64,000 nt of DNA. Origin: Maribacter aquivivus. GTDB lineage: Bacteria > Bacteroidota > Bacteroidia > Flavobacteriales > Flavobacteriaceae. The stretch is taken from assembly GCF_900142175.1 (NCBI RefSeq), contig NZ_FQZX01000002.1:1109063-1173062 (forward strand), in the 5' to 3' direction. Under the pieces are notes generated by a model. It had not been told where the DNA came from and did no database searches. It saw only the letters and a list, made by a program, of their open reading frames with translations. Within the stretch, counting starts at the first letter, position 1, and each line of letters starts with the position of its first letter. The position numbers were made by a program, and so were the translations under genes. Positions 18,858 to 27,275 of this stretch are shown piece by piece.

Positions 18858-20161
18858 GATACAACAGGTTCACCATAAAGGTCAAAGTCAGCCGCTTCAG
18901 TGATCTTAATATTCACAAACTCACCTTGCTTCACATAATGCTTAGCTGCATCTATTAAAACCTCGTTATCAACATCTGGAGAATCAAATTCTGTTCTTCC
19001 AATAAAGTAGTTACCTTCCTTACGATCTATAATACAACGAAAAGTCTCCCCTACTTTCTTCTGGTTCAATTCCCAAGAAATTTGAGATTGAATTTCCATG
19101 ATGATGTTAGCACGCTCTTGTTTCACCTCTTCTGGCACATCGTCTTCTAATGAAAACGCATGTGTATTTTCTTCATGACTGTATGTAAAGCAACCTAAGC
19201 GCTCAAAACGCATAGCAACTACCCAGTTTTTAAGAATCTCGAAATCTTCTTCAGTTTCACCAGGGTAACCAACAATCAAAGTGGTTCTAATCGTCATTTC
19301 TGGTACTGCAGCTCTAAACTCCTTAAGTAGTTTCGTGGTTTTAGCTTCTGTAGTACCACGACGCATACTTTTAAGAATACGGTCAGATATATGCTGTAAC
19401 GGAATATCTAAATAGTTACAAACCTTTGGTTCTCTATTCATTACATCTAGCACATCCATCGGAAAACCAGCCGGAAATGCATAATGTAAACGTATCCACT
19501 CTATTCCTTCAACCTTTACCAAAGCTTCTAAAAGTTCGGCAAGATTTCTTTTCTTATAAAGATCTAATCCGTAATACGTTAAATCTTGAGCAATCAATAT
19601 TAATTCTTTAACTCCTTTTGCAGCTAATTTTTCAGCTTCGGTCACCAAATCTTCAATCGGTGTACTTTTATGCTTACCTCGCATTAAAGGAATTGCGCAA
19701 AATGAACAAGGTCTATCACAACCTTCAGCAATTTTTAAATACGCATAGTTTTTAGGTGTAGTCGTTAAACGCTCACCTATTAACTCGTGTTTATAATCTG
19801 CTCCTAGTGCTTTCAATAAACCTGGCAACTCACTGGTACCAAAGTATTCGTCCACATTCGGAATCTCTTTCTGCAAATCTGGCTTGTATCGCTCACTTAA
19901 GCAACCAGTAACAAAAACTTTATCTACAGCACCAGCTTCTTTCTTTTGAACATATTCTAAAATGGTATTAACACTTTCTTCTTTTGCATTAGCAATAAAG
20001 CCACAAGTGTTAATTACTACTATGTTTCCTTCTTCTTCATGCACAACTTCTTTGTTGTTAGCCTTTAACTGGCCCATGAGTACTTCAGAATCATAAACAT
20101 TCTTTGAACAACCTAGTGTTACTACGTTGATTTTGTTCTTCTTAAGGGTTTTTGTCCTCAT
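18854..20161 (-). CDS. rimO: Ribosomal protein S12 methylthiotransferase RimO
   Basis: Radical-SAM enzyme that beta-methylthiolates an aspartate of ribosomal protein uS12. The 435 residues carry the UPF0004 domain first (VTLGCSKNVYDSEVLMGQL with a cluster cysteine, then NTCGFI and VTGCLSERY). The radical-SAM motif EGCDRPCSFCAIP lies near residue 143, and a TRAM domain forms the C-terminus. SKNVYDSEV distinguishes RimO from MiaB. A perfect -7 promoter element lies just upstream. In many relatives rimO is near ftsY; here about 5 kb of other genes intervene. Confidence 0.96.
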   Translation of the reverse strand: MRTKTLKKNKINVVTLGCSKNVYDSEVLMGQLKANNKEVVHEEEGNIVVINTCGFIANAKEESVNTILEYVQKKEAGAVDKVFVTGCLSERYKPDLQKEIPNVDEYFGTSELPGLLKALGADYKHELIGERLTTTPKNYAYLKIAEGCDRPCSFCAIPLMRGKHKSTPIEDLVTEAEKLAAKGVKELILIAQDLTYYGLDLYKKRNLAELLEALVKVEGIEWIRLHYAFPAGFPMDVLDVMNREPKVCNYLDIPLQHISDRILKSMRRGTTEAKTTKLLKEFRAAVPEMTIRTTLIVGYPGETEEDFEILKNWVVAMRFERLGCFTYSHEENTHAFSLEDDVPEEVKQERANIIMEIQSQISWELNQKKVGETFRCIIDRKEGNYFIGRTEFDSPDVDNEVLIDAAKHYVKQGEFVNIKITEAADFDLYGEPVVS

Positions 20162-20177
20162 AATTTAAATTGGGGTG

Positions 20178-20185
20178 CAAAAATA
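20178..20185 (-). promoter_or_regulatory. -7 promoter element of rimO
   Basis: TATTTTTG on the minus strand is a perfect match to TAnnTTTG, 17 bases upstream of the rimO ATG. I see no clear TTG -33 element at the proper distance. Confidence 0.4.
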
Positions 20186-20278
20186 CGATTTGGGTATTTA
20201 AAAACGTTAGATATGGACAAATTTACTTGTAATCTTTATTTGATTACAGTTTGTCAATACCCAAATCTTAAATTAACC

Positions 20279-21400
20279 ATGAAATTCTCCCAATATTTCA
20301 GGCTACTTGCCCTATCAATTATTTTGGCTTCGTGCTCAAGTGATTCTGAACCTACTTCAGAAACTGGCAAAAGTGGCATACCACCAGAGGTAACACCAAT
20401 ACCGACCGAAACTTATTTTCCTCCAATTTCTAGAGCCAATGAGTGGGAAACCATATCTATGGAAACATTAGGTTGGAACGAAGACCAAGTAAGCAACTTA
20501 TATTTCTTTTTAGAAAATAATAATACCGATGCTTTCATCATCCTGAAGGATGGTAGAATAGTAATCGAAAAATATTTTGGCGATTTTAAATCTGATGATA
20601 ATCATGCCTGGAATTCTGCTGGAAAAAATTTAACTGCAATGCTTACTGGTATTGCGCAAGAAGAAGAATTTCTCAAAATTACAGATTCTACATCTACTTA
20701 TTTAGGTGAAGGCTGGTCAAACATGCCTTTAGAACAAGAATTGAATATTACCATAAAAAATCAATTGACCATGACTACTGGTCTAGATTACACAGTTGAT
20801 GATATTTTTTGCACCGATTTAGAATGCCTTTCATATTTAAATGACCCTAGTACTTTTTGGTATTATCATAATGCACCTTACACGTTATTAGATGATGTCA
20901 TTGCTAACGCTACCGACACTGATTTTAACTCTTATTTTTCTGAAAAAATTAAAGAGCCTATTGGCATGCAAGGCTTATTTATTAAAGTAGGTTACAATAA
21001 TATATTCTTTAGTTCTGCGAGAAGTATGGCACGTTTTGGAATTTTAAACTTGAACCAAGGTAATTGGGACGGGACCTCTATTCTTTCTGATCAGAGTTAT
21101 TTTAATGCGATGACAAATAGTTCTCAAGATTTAAACCTTTCATACGGATATCTATATTGGTTAAATGGTAAAAGTAGTTTTAGACTACCAAGCACTGTAG
21201 AAGAGTTTACGGGCAGCTTAATACCCAATGCACCTGCAGATATGTATGCAGGCTTAGGTTTAAATGACCAGAAACTATATATGGTACCAAGCTTAGATTT
21301 GGTAGTTGTACGATTAGGTGGTGCTAGTAACGAAGAACTTTTAGGTCCTTCTAATTTTGATAATGAATTATGGGAGCTGATCAATGCCATCATCGAGTAG
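20279..21400 (+). CDS. Serine hydrolase lipoprotein (class C beta-lactamase-like)
   Basis: This 373-residue lipoprotein has a signal MKFSQYFRLLALSIILAS followed by C19, so I start it at the ATG at 20279 rather than at the upstream in-frame ATG. The body belongs to the beta-lactamase/transpeptidase-like serine hydrolases. The SxxK motif is SAGK (S113, K116), followed by the usual LTMTTGLDY segment and a late GLGLNDQKLYMVPSLDLVVV region. The second catalytic triad position reads YTL instead of YxN. The substrate could be peptide, ester or beta-lactam and is not inferable. Confidence 0.85.
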   Translation: MKFSQYFRLLALSIILASCSSDSEPTSETGKSGIPPEVTPIPTETYFPPISRANEWETISMETLGWNEDQVSNLYFFLENNNTDAFIILKDGRIVIEKYFGDFKSDDNHAWNSAGKNLTAMLTGIAQEEEFLKITDSTSTYLGEGWSNMPLEQELNITIKNQLTMTTGLDYTVDDIFCTDLECLSYLNDPSTFWYYHNAPYTLLDDVIANATDTDFNSYFSEKIKEPIGMQGLFIKVGYNNIFFSSARSMARFGILNLNQGNWDGTSILSDQSYFNAMTNSSQDLNLSYGYLYWLNGKSSFRLPSTVEEFTGSLIPNAPADMYAGLGLNDQKLYMVPSLDLVVVRLGGASNEELLGPSNFDNELWELINAIIE

Positions 21401-21460
21401 TTTTCTATCTATTTAAACATATCTTATAACCATAGCCTACACTTAGCAAATAAGTATCCT

Positions 21461-21468
21461 TACTTTTG
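21461..21468 (+). promoter_or_regulatory. -7 promoter element of nitroreductase gene
   Basis: TACTTTTG matches TAnnTTTG exactly, 14 bases before the start codon. The -33 position has no TTG, so this rests on the -7 box alone. Confidence 0.35.
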
Positions 21469-21482
21469 CATAAAATTGCAAG

Positions 21483-22085
21483 ATGGATTTTAAAAGCATT
21501 GCCGAAAAAAGATATACGACCAAAAAGTTTGATGCGTCTAAGAAAATTTCTGAATCGCAAATCGAAGATCTAAAGCAAATTTTAAAACTAAGTCCGTCTT
21601 CTATTAATAGTCAGCCATGGTTATTCTCGTTTGTTTCTAATAAAGAAACAAAAGACGCCTTGGCAGATGCCTCATTCTTCAATGCTCCAAAAATTAAAGA
21701 TGCAAGTCACCTTATAGTTTTTAGTGTTCAAAATAATCTTGAAGAATTTGAACGTCATGTTGAGAATAATTTAGCCGAAGGTTCCGTTAATTTTTATAAG
21801 CAATTTGTAAAGGAGCAACCTAAAGAAAAGACAATTAACTGGCTTTCTCAACAAGTATATATTACCCTAGGATTCTTTTTAGCAGCTTGTGCAACTATGA
21901 AAATAGATTCTACACCTATGGAAGGTATAGAACCTGATAAGTATAAGGATATTCTAAAAATCAAAGATCACAAAGTCCTATTTTCCGTAGCAATTGGGTA
22001 TCGTGACGCAGAGGATGGTAATCAGCCAGAAATAATAGGCAAATCTAGACTGTCTACCGATGAAGTAATTCAATCTATTGATTAA
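21483..22085 (+). CDS. NAD(P)H-dependent nitroreductase family protein (NfsB-like)
   Basis: This 200-residue FMN-dependent oxidoreductase has the starting motif EKRYTTKKFD (phosphate-binding Arg region), PSSINSQPWLF near residue 38 that contacts FMN, and VAIGYRD near residue 168. The length and motif order fit the NfsB/FRase I group, which reduces nitroaromatics, quinones or flavins with NAD(P)H. It is convergent with the metallophosphoesterase gene, with 12 bases between. The physiological substrate is unknown. Confidence 0.9.
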   Translation: MDFKSIAEKRYTTKKFDASKKISESQIEDLKQILKLSPSSINSQPWLFSFVSNKETKDALADASFFNAPKIKDASHLIVFSVQNNLEEFERHVENNLAEGSVNFYKQFVKEQPKEKTINWLSQQVYITLGFFLAACATMKIDSTPMEGIEPDKYKDILKIKDHKVLFSVAIGYRDAEDGNQPEIIGKSRLSTDEVIQSID

Positions 22086-22097
22086 CTAAGTAATTTA

Positions 22098-22943
22098 TTA
22101 AACTTCTTTAGCCAATTCAAATATTGTAATTTCTGGTCTTACGTTAAAACGCACTTGACGCAAACAACCTAAGGCACTATTGATATAGAGCGTTCTACCA
22201 TCTTTTAAATCTTTTATACCGGCATCGTAATTTTTATTTTTTACTGGTAATATTAATGCAGGCAGAAAAGGTGGTTTTACTTGTCCGCCATGGGTATGAC
22301 CAGAGAGTATCCAACCTTTAAAATTATTCCAGACAGGCAGATCGCATACATCCGGATTGTGACATAGGGTAATATTTGCTTTATCAGGATTATATTTTGC
22401 CGTAGCTTTTTCAGGATAAAAATTACTACCCCAAAAATCATCCATCCCCAAAAAATTGAGTCCGTTAATTTCCACGGCATCATTTCGTAACATGGTCACC
22501 CCTACATCTTCTAAACTCTTCGTGATTTTTTGTGCGACATCATCTTCCACAAAATCAATTCCATAGTCATGATTACCCAATATACCAATGGTACCCAAAG
22601 CGCCTTTAACCACAAATTTTAACACCTCTTGTAATTGGCTTATTTGCTCATTGTTTTCATAGGTAACATAGTCGCCGGTATACACCACAAAATCAGGATT
22701 CAATTCTTGAGCTTCTTTAAATGAATCTATGATGTATTGATAATCAAAAGAATTGCCAATATGTACATCACTTATTTGCATTACCGTTTTACCAACAAGT
22801 GAATTTGGTAAGTTCTTCAAAGGCATTTTCACATATACAAACTGCATCCAAAAAGGTTCTATTTGCCAACTGTACAATCCTGTCACCAAACCTAACCCAG
22901 CTACCCACTTAAAAGTCTTTTTGACAAAGCTTCGTCTTTTCAT
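22098..22943 (-). CDS. Membrane-anchored metallophosphoesterase (YkuE-like)
   Basis: This 281-residue calcineurin-like phosphoesterase has an N-terminal signal-anchor (residues 1-25, basic KRRSFVKKTFKW then hydrophobic). The metal motifs appear in order: ISDVHIGN (D-x-H), VYTGDYVTYE (GD), ILGNHDYGI (GNHD), LCHNPDV and SGHTHGGQV. This is the complete five-motif set for a dinuclear metal site. Relatives such as B. subtilis YkuE act at the envelope. It is last in the ftsY - DUF2911 - amidase operon, 15 bases after the amidase gene. Confidence 0.9.
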   Translation of the reverse strand: MKRRSFVKKTFKWVAGLGLVTGLYSWQIEPFWMQFVYVKMPLKNLPNSLVGKTVMQISDVHIGNSFDYQYIIDSFKEAQELNPDFVVYTGDYVTYENNEQISQLQEVLKFVVKGALGTIGILGNHDYGIDFVEDDVAQKITKSLEDVGVTMLRNDAVEINGLNFLGMDDFWGSNFYPEKATAKYNPDKANITLCHNPDVCDLPVWNNFKGWILSGHTHGGQVKPPFLPALILPVKNKNYDAGIKDLKDGRTLYINSALGCLRQVRFNVRPEITIFELAKEV

Positions 22944-22958
22944 CTTAAGTAATCAAAT

Positions 22959-24638
22959 TTAGTTTTGGTAGTCTTTAGGCATCACTCGTCTATGAAAATT
23001 ATCTTCATATGATTTCCCTATTCTCAATAAATATGCCTCTGAAAACTGTTTCCCTATAAAGGTTAAACTTATAGGCTCACCAGATGCTTTATACCCCATA
23101 GGTATTGTCAAAGCAGGATATTTAGCTACTGCAGCATAACCAGCGTGGTAATTATTAATAGATAAAACAGCATCTAGTTTGTACTTATCCATCGCTGTAT
23201 CGAAGAAAATGCGTCCATTTTTTTCAAGATTAGCTTTTATTTCTTCTAACTCAGTAGTTGTGGTAGTATCTGATAATATGCCTTCAAACAATGCTTGCCC
23301 GTAAGGAATTCTAACCAACGAATCCGCATTATTAAATATCACCGCATCAGCAATCGAAGTAATTTTAACTAATTCAGGATTGGTTTTTTCTTTTATATAC
23401 GCCTTTAAATCATTCCGCATATCAATATTGAGGATACTCAAAAAACCATTCATAGCAAACTCTGGTGGTGTAAACTCAATTATTGTTGCGCCAGCTTCTT
23501 TTAAATCTTCAATGGTCTGTTGGTAAATACTATCGGTCTCCATCAGCTCTTTAATAGCACCCAATCTCATTTCTGAAAAAGGTATTGGATGTAAGCCTGC
23601 AGATAAAACTCCCAGAAAATTATCTTCTACAGATGCAGGATCTGACTCATCATAACCAAACATTGCAGATAGCAAAATAGCATTGTCCTTTACATTTTTA
23701 GTCATGGGTCCTGGGGTATCCAAGGTACTTGAAATAGGTACAATGCCAGACCTACTTAATAAACCTATCGTCGGTTTTAAACCTACCACAGAGTTCTGAC
23801 TACTAGGTGATAAAATAGAACCAGAAGTTTCTGTACCTACCGCAGCAACAGCATAATTCGCAGCAACTGCCGTACCACTACCAGAACTTGAACCGCCTGT
23901 TTCAAAGACTCTTCTCCCATACGGGTTAAGAGTTTGACCACCATAAGCACTATACCCTACCGGGCAACCTGAACATAAAAAATATGCCCATTCACTTAAG
24001 TTGACCTTACCTAAAATTAAAGCTCCATTCTTTTTCAATTGCTGAACTATAAACGAATCCTCAACTTCATTATCCATAAGCGCAATTGAACCTGCAGTAG
24101 TTTTCATGCCCAAGGTATTAATGTTGTCTTTTAACAAAATAGGCATACCATAAATTGGATGTTGCATTTGAGCTGCTATTCCCTTTTCATTTTGCCTATC
24201 TAATTCTCGAGCTTGCTCAACCACGTCTTTATTTAGAGCTATTATGGTATTTAAAGTTGTCTCATTATTCAACTCATACTTATAAATGCGATATAAATAA
24301 AACAATACCAAATTTTCATACGCTAGCCTACCTTCTTTGATATGATTTCGAATAACAAAAATATCTTGCTCCAAAATCATAGGAAGCATCTCTTTATATG
24401 CTGCCTCTGTTAGCTTAGAAACTTCTTCATACAAAGGGGTAAATACATCATTTTTATCTAGCACCTTAGATTGAATTAGCTTGTACTGCATGCGACCATT
24501 TTCGTGATCTACATTCCCAGCTACTTCTATAGAATCATTATAGGGCTTCCAAAGAATTACTTCCTCTTTCTTAGCCTCTTGTTCGTTTTTACAGGCACTC
24601 AACAAAATTATGACTAATAATAAAAAATGCTTTTTCAT
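22959..24638 (-). CDS. Amidase-signature lipoprotein
   Basis: This 559-residue lipoprotein begins MKKHFLLLVIILLSAC with C16 as lipobox. I therefore start at 24638 rather than at an upstream in-frame codon. The amidase-signature core is intact: catalytic Lys in PILLKDNINTLG, the cis-Ser in the glycine/serine-rich GGSSSGSGTAVAANYA and the nucleophile Ser in GTETSGSI. Enzymes of this family hydrolyse amides, including GatA-type glutamine amides, but a surface lipoprotein cannot be GatA. It starts 4 bases after DUF2911 ends. The substrate is unknown. Confidence 0.9.
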   Translation of the reverse strand: MKKHFLLLVIILLSACKNEQEAKKEEVILWKPYNDSIEVAGNVDHENGRMQYKLIQSKVLDKNDVFTPLYEEVSKLTEAAYKEMLPMILEQDIFVIRNHIKEGRLAYENLVLFYLYRIYKYELNNETTLNTIIALNKDVVEQARELDRQNEKGIAAQMQHPIYGMPILLKDNINTLGMKTTAGSIALMDNEVEDSFIVQQLKKNGALILGKVNLSEWAYFLCSGCPVGYSAYGGQTLNPYGRRVFETGGSSSGSGTAVAANYAVAAVGTETSGSILSPSSQNSVVGLKPTIGLLSRSGIVPISSTLDTPGPMTKNVKDNAILLSAMFGYDESDPASVEDNFLGVLSAGLHPIPFSEMRLGAIKELMETDSIYQQTIEDLKEAGATIIEFTPPEFAMNGFLSILNIDMRNDLKAYIKEKTNPELVKITSIADAVIFNNADSLVRIPYGQALFEGILSDTTTTTELEEIKANLEKNGRIFFDTAMDKYKLDAVLSINNYHAGYAAVAKYPALTIPMGYKASGEPISLTFIGKQFSEAYLLRIGKSYEDNFHRRVMPKDYQN

Positions 24639-24642
24639 ACTT

Positions 24643-25524
24643 TTATTTATTTGTTGATTGAAGAGTTTTCCATCTGCGGATATCATTTTGGTTTAAACGA
24701 ACAAATTCATCTTTACCTTCCTTTTCAGCTAGAACAATAGAAATGCTAGATGCTTTTATTGCTGCTTCATATTTTTTTAAATCTGCCAAAATCAAAGAAC
24801 GTACTCTATGAAAGTAATAGGTATCTCCGCCCATACTAATAGCCTTATCGACATAACCGAGGGATTTTATAGTTTCTAATCCCTGTTCTTGATAATACCT
24901 TGCAATTTCATAATAGGTTTGTGCCGTGGGGGTATTTAATAATTCAGCATAAATCTGCTCTTGAAAAATAGATTTTGTATCAAATTGAATGGGGATTGAA
25001 ACTTCTGTACTTCCCCAATTCCACTTCATCAAAGCTCCGTTGTGATTAATATCATCAAATGAAATCAGAAAAGTCTCTTGAAAATCTTGTTTTTGAATCG
25101 GTATAACAGGAATACGTAATGCATCTTCTTCTGCATTATACTTAAGTCGACCATCACCCCAATGCGAAATATTCTTATGAAAAACTATTTGCCACTCGTT
25201 TTCTTCAGGAAAAGCGTACAAGGCATAAGTACCTTTAACAAGCTTTTGACCTTCAATAAAAACATCTGTGCTGAAAGTGATTTTGGTAGATTCATTAGCA
25301 CCTACACGCCAAATACGACCAAAAGGTACCAAACTAGATTCCCCATTTGATTTATTACCAAACAAAACTCGACCCTTAGCAGATGGTCTTGAGTATGCTA
25401 TGGTAATTTTTGAGAATCCGACTTCTTGCTCAATCTTAGAAAACGGACTAGCTTTTGGGTGATTCATTTGCCCCCAACTCAGATTACATAATAAAAGAGG
25501 AAGTATGAACCAGGTGTATCTCAA
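24643..25524 (-). CDS. DUF2911 secreted protein
   Basis: This 293-residue protein has a signal peptide (residues 1-18, WFILPLLLCNLSWGQ). The DUF2911 domain covers about residues 25-175, with KITIAYSRPSAKGRVLFG, PFGRIWRVGANESTKI and KGTYALYAFP typical of the family. The last 110 residues are helical, with tetratricopeptide-like pairs (YYEIARYYQEQGLE, then YEAAIKASSISI). The function is unknown. It starts 2 bases after ftsY ends and is followed 4 bases later by the amidase gene. Confidence 0.85.
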   Translation of the reverse strand: MRYTWFILPLLLCNLSWGQMNHPKASPFSKIEQEVGFSKITIAYSRPSAKGRVLFGNKSNGESSLVPFGRIWRVGANESTKITFSTDVFIEGQKLVKGTYALYAFPEENEWQIVFHKNISHWGDGRLKYNAEEDALRIPVIPIQKQDFQETFLISFDDINHNGALMKWNWGSTEVSIPIQFDTKSIFQEQIYAELLNTPTAQTYYEIARYYQEQGLETIKSLGYVDKAISMGGDTYYFHRVRSLILADLKKYEAAIKASSISIVLAEKEGKDEFVRLNQNDIRRWKTLQSTNK

Positions 25525-25526
25525 TT

Positions 25527-26483
25527 TTAAATTTTAAAGAATGAATCTACGAACTCATGCTTATTAAATGCTTGTAAATCTTCAATACCTTCACCTATAC
25601 CAATATACTTTACCGGTATTTTAAATTGATCAGATATACCTATAACTACGCCACCTTTTGCAGTACCATCTAATTTGGTGATTGCCAAAGCTGTAACTTC
25701 TGTAGCTTTCGTAAATTGTTTTGCTTGCTCAAATGCATTTTGCCCAGTAGAACCATCTAACACCAACAATACTTCATGCGGAGTATCGGCAACCACTTTT
25801 TGCATTACGCGTTTTACCTTGGTCAGCTCATTCATTAAGTTCACCTTGTTATGTAATCTACCAGCTGTGTCAATAATTACCACATCGGCATCTTGGGTAA
25901 CGGCAGAACTCAAAGTATCAAAGGCAACAGAAGCAGGATCACTACCCATTTGCTGCTTTACTATAGGTACATCTACACGATCAGCCCATACCTGTAATTG
26001 ATCTATCGCCGCAGCCCTAAAAGTATCGGCTGCACCAAGAACTACTTTTAAACCTTGATTTTTAAAACGATAAGCCAACTTACCAATAGTTGTAGTCTTA
26101 CCAACACCATTTACGCCAACAACCATAATTACATATGGCTTTTTATCTTTTGGTATTTGAATATCGCCAGTGTCGCTATCGTTGGTCTCTGAAAGTAGAC
26201 CAGCAATTTCAGCTCTTAAAATAGAATTAAGCTCATCTGTACCTACATACTTATCGCGAGCAACTCTTGCTTCTATTCTTTGTATAATCTTTAAGGTAGT
26301 ATCTACACCAACATCTGAAGAAACCAATACTTCTTCAAGATTATCTAAAACGTCATCATCTACTTTAGACTTACCAGCAACCGCTTTAGCTAACTTCGAA
26401 AAGAAGCTGGTTTTAGTTTTTTCCAAACCTTTATCTAAGGTTTCTTTTTTCTGAGAAGAAAATATTTTTTTAAATAAGCTCAT
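25527..26483 (-). CDS. ftsY: Signal recognition particle receptor FtsY
   Basis: SRP receptor GTPase that docks ribosome-nascent-chain complexes at the inner membrane. The 318 residues form the N and G domains, and the acidic A domain is short, as in many Bacteroidota. G motifs are GVNGVGKTTTIGK (G1, residue about 123), AADTFRAAA (G2 insertion box), VIIDTAGRLHNK (G3), TKLDGTAKGG (G4) and GIGEGIEDL near the end. It begins a four-gene minus-strand operon and is separated from the ribosomal genes upstream by a strong terminator. Confidence 0.97.
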   Translation of the reverse strand: MSLFKKIFSSQKKETLDKGLEKTKTSFFSKLAKAVAGKSKVDDDVLDNLEEVLVSSDVGVDTTLKIIQRIEARVARDKYVGTDELNSILRAEIAGLLSETNDSDTGDIQIPKDKKPYVIMVVGVNGVGKTTTIGKLAYRFKNQGLKVVLGAADTFRAAAIDQLQVWADRVDVPIVKQQMGSDPASVAFDTLSSAVTQDADVVIIDTAGRLHNKVNLMNELTKVKRVMQKVVADTPHEVLLVLDGSTGQNAFEQAKQFTKATEVTALAITKLDGTAKGGVVIGISDQFKIPVKYIGIGEGIEDLQAFNKHEFVDSFFKI

Positions 26484-26511
26484 TGTTTATCCTATGGTTA
26501 GTCAAATATAA

Positions 26512-26545
26512 AAAATTAAAAAGCCCCTTTCGTATGAAAGGGGCT
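26512..26545 (-). terminator. Terminator of the rpmB-rpmG-DUF4295 transcript
   Basis: AGCCCCTTTC (26522-26531) pairs with GAAAGGGGCT (26536-26545) with a GTAT loop. The A-rich stretch 26512-26521 is the U-tract on the minus strand, 26 bases after the DUF4295 stop. Confidence 0.85.
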
Positions 26546-26570
26546 CAATAACTACTAAAAGTTATATTTC

Positions 26571-26723
26571 TTATTTCTTGGCAATCCAAGCATCAACCAT
26601 TTCTGGTGCCATTACTTGCTCTACAAAAACGTAAGCACCTGATTTTGGTGACTTAACCATTTTTATAGCTTTTGTCAATCTTTTAGAACTTGTCTGTAAA
26701 CTTGCTACGGTCTTCTTAGCCAT
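26571..26723 (-). CDS. DUF4295 protein (small ribosome-associated Bacteroidota protein)
   Basis: This 50-residue, lysine-rich protein reads MAKKTVASLQ then TSSKRLTKAIKMVKSPKSGA and ends DAWIAKK. DUF4295 is a Bacteroidota-specific family encoded directly beside rpmG and rpmB. I recall that Flavobacterium ribosome structures show a lineage-specific 50S protein (bL38) and this may be it, but I cannot confirm the match. It is last of three genes sharing one promoter and terminator, with basic composition consistent with RNA binding. Confidence 0.85.
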   Translation of the reverse strand: MAKKTVASLQTSSKRLTKAIKMVKSPKSGAYVFVEQVMAPEMVDAWIAKK

Positions 26724-26762
26724 GTCTTATGTTTTTAGTGATTCTCTTTTAAAAAAAAGAAT

Positions 26763-26945
26763 CTATTTAATTTCTTTATGAAGGGTCATTCTCTTAAGAA
26801 TAGGATTGAATTTTTTAATTTCCAATCTCTCAGGAGTGTTCTTCTTATTTTTTGTTGTGATATATCTTGAAGTACCTGGTTGACCAGATTCTTTATGCTC
26901 TGTGCATTCTAATATAACTTGTATTCTATTACCTTTCTTTGCCAT
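26763..26945 (-). CDS. rpmG: Large-subunit ribosomal protein bL33
   Basis: This 60-residue protein is bL33, the 50S protein near the E site. The start [17 protein letters not shown], the [18 protein letters not shown] core and the [15 protein letters not shown]-terminus are diagnostic. Only one of the four zinc-ribbon cysteines is present, so it is the zinc-independent C-minus form. It lies 21 bases after rpmB and 39 before DUF4295. Confidence 0.97.
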   Translation of the reverse strand: MAKKGNRIQVILECTEHKESGQPGTSRYITTKNKKNTPERLEIKKFNPILKRMTLHKEIK

Positions 26946-26966
26946 CTTAATGCTCTATTTTCCAGA

Positions 26967-27206
26967 TTACTTAATAACGAATCCTTTTGCTTTTGCTTCT
27001 TTCAAAACAGCAGATATTCCTTTTTTATTGATACTCTTTAAAGCTCTTGTAGAAACTTTAATAGTAATCCAACGGTCTTCTTCAGGAATGTAGAAACGCT
27101 TTTTAGATAGATTTACATCAAATCTTCTTCTCGTTTTATTAATTGAAAACGAAACATTGTTTCCAAACATCGCCTTCTTCCCCGTAATTTCACATACTTT
27201 TGACAT
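26967..27206 (-). CDS. rpmB: Large-subunit ribosomal protein bL28
   Basis: This 79-residue protein is bL28. It shows MSKVCEITGKKAMFGNNVS, the basic INKTRRRFDVNLSKKRF and KVSTRALKSINKKG, all typical. It has one N-terminal cysteine instead of the zinc-binding pair. It is the first gene of the rpmB-rpmG-DUF4295 operon and is preceded by a strong consensus promoter. Confidence 0.97.
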   Translation of the reverse strand: MSKVCEITGKKAMFGNNVSFSINKTRRRFDVNLSKKRFYIPEEDRWITIKVSTRALKSINKKGISAVLKEAKAKGFVIK

Positions 27207-27235
27207 CGTGCTGACTTTTTCTTTTAAACAGGGTG

Positions 27236-27269
27236 CAAATTTATATCTTTTTTATCGTTCCAACAACAA
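27236..27269 (-). promoter_or_regulatory. Sigma-A promoter of the rpmB operon
   Basis: On the minus strand a perfect -7 box TAAATTTG (27243-27236) lies 17, 20 or 23 bases downstream of three consecutive TTG triplets (27269-27261). This is the best match in the window to the flavobacterial TTG-N17-23-TAnnTTTG consensus. It gives a 5' untranslated leader of roughly 25 bases. Confidence 0.65.
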
Positions 27270-27275
27270 TAAAGA

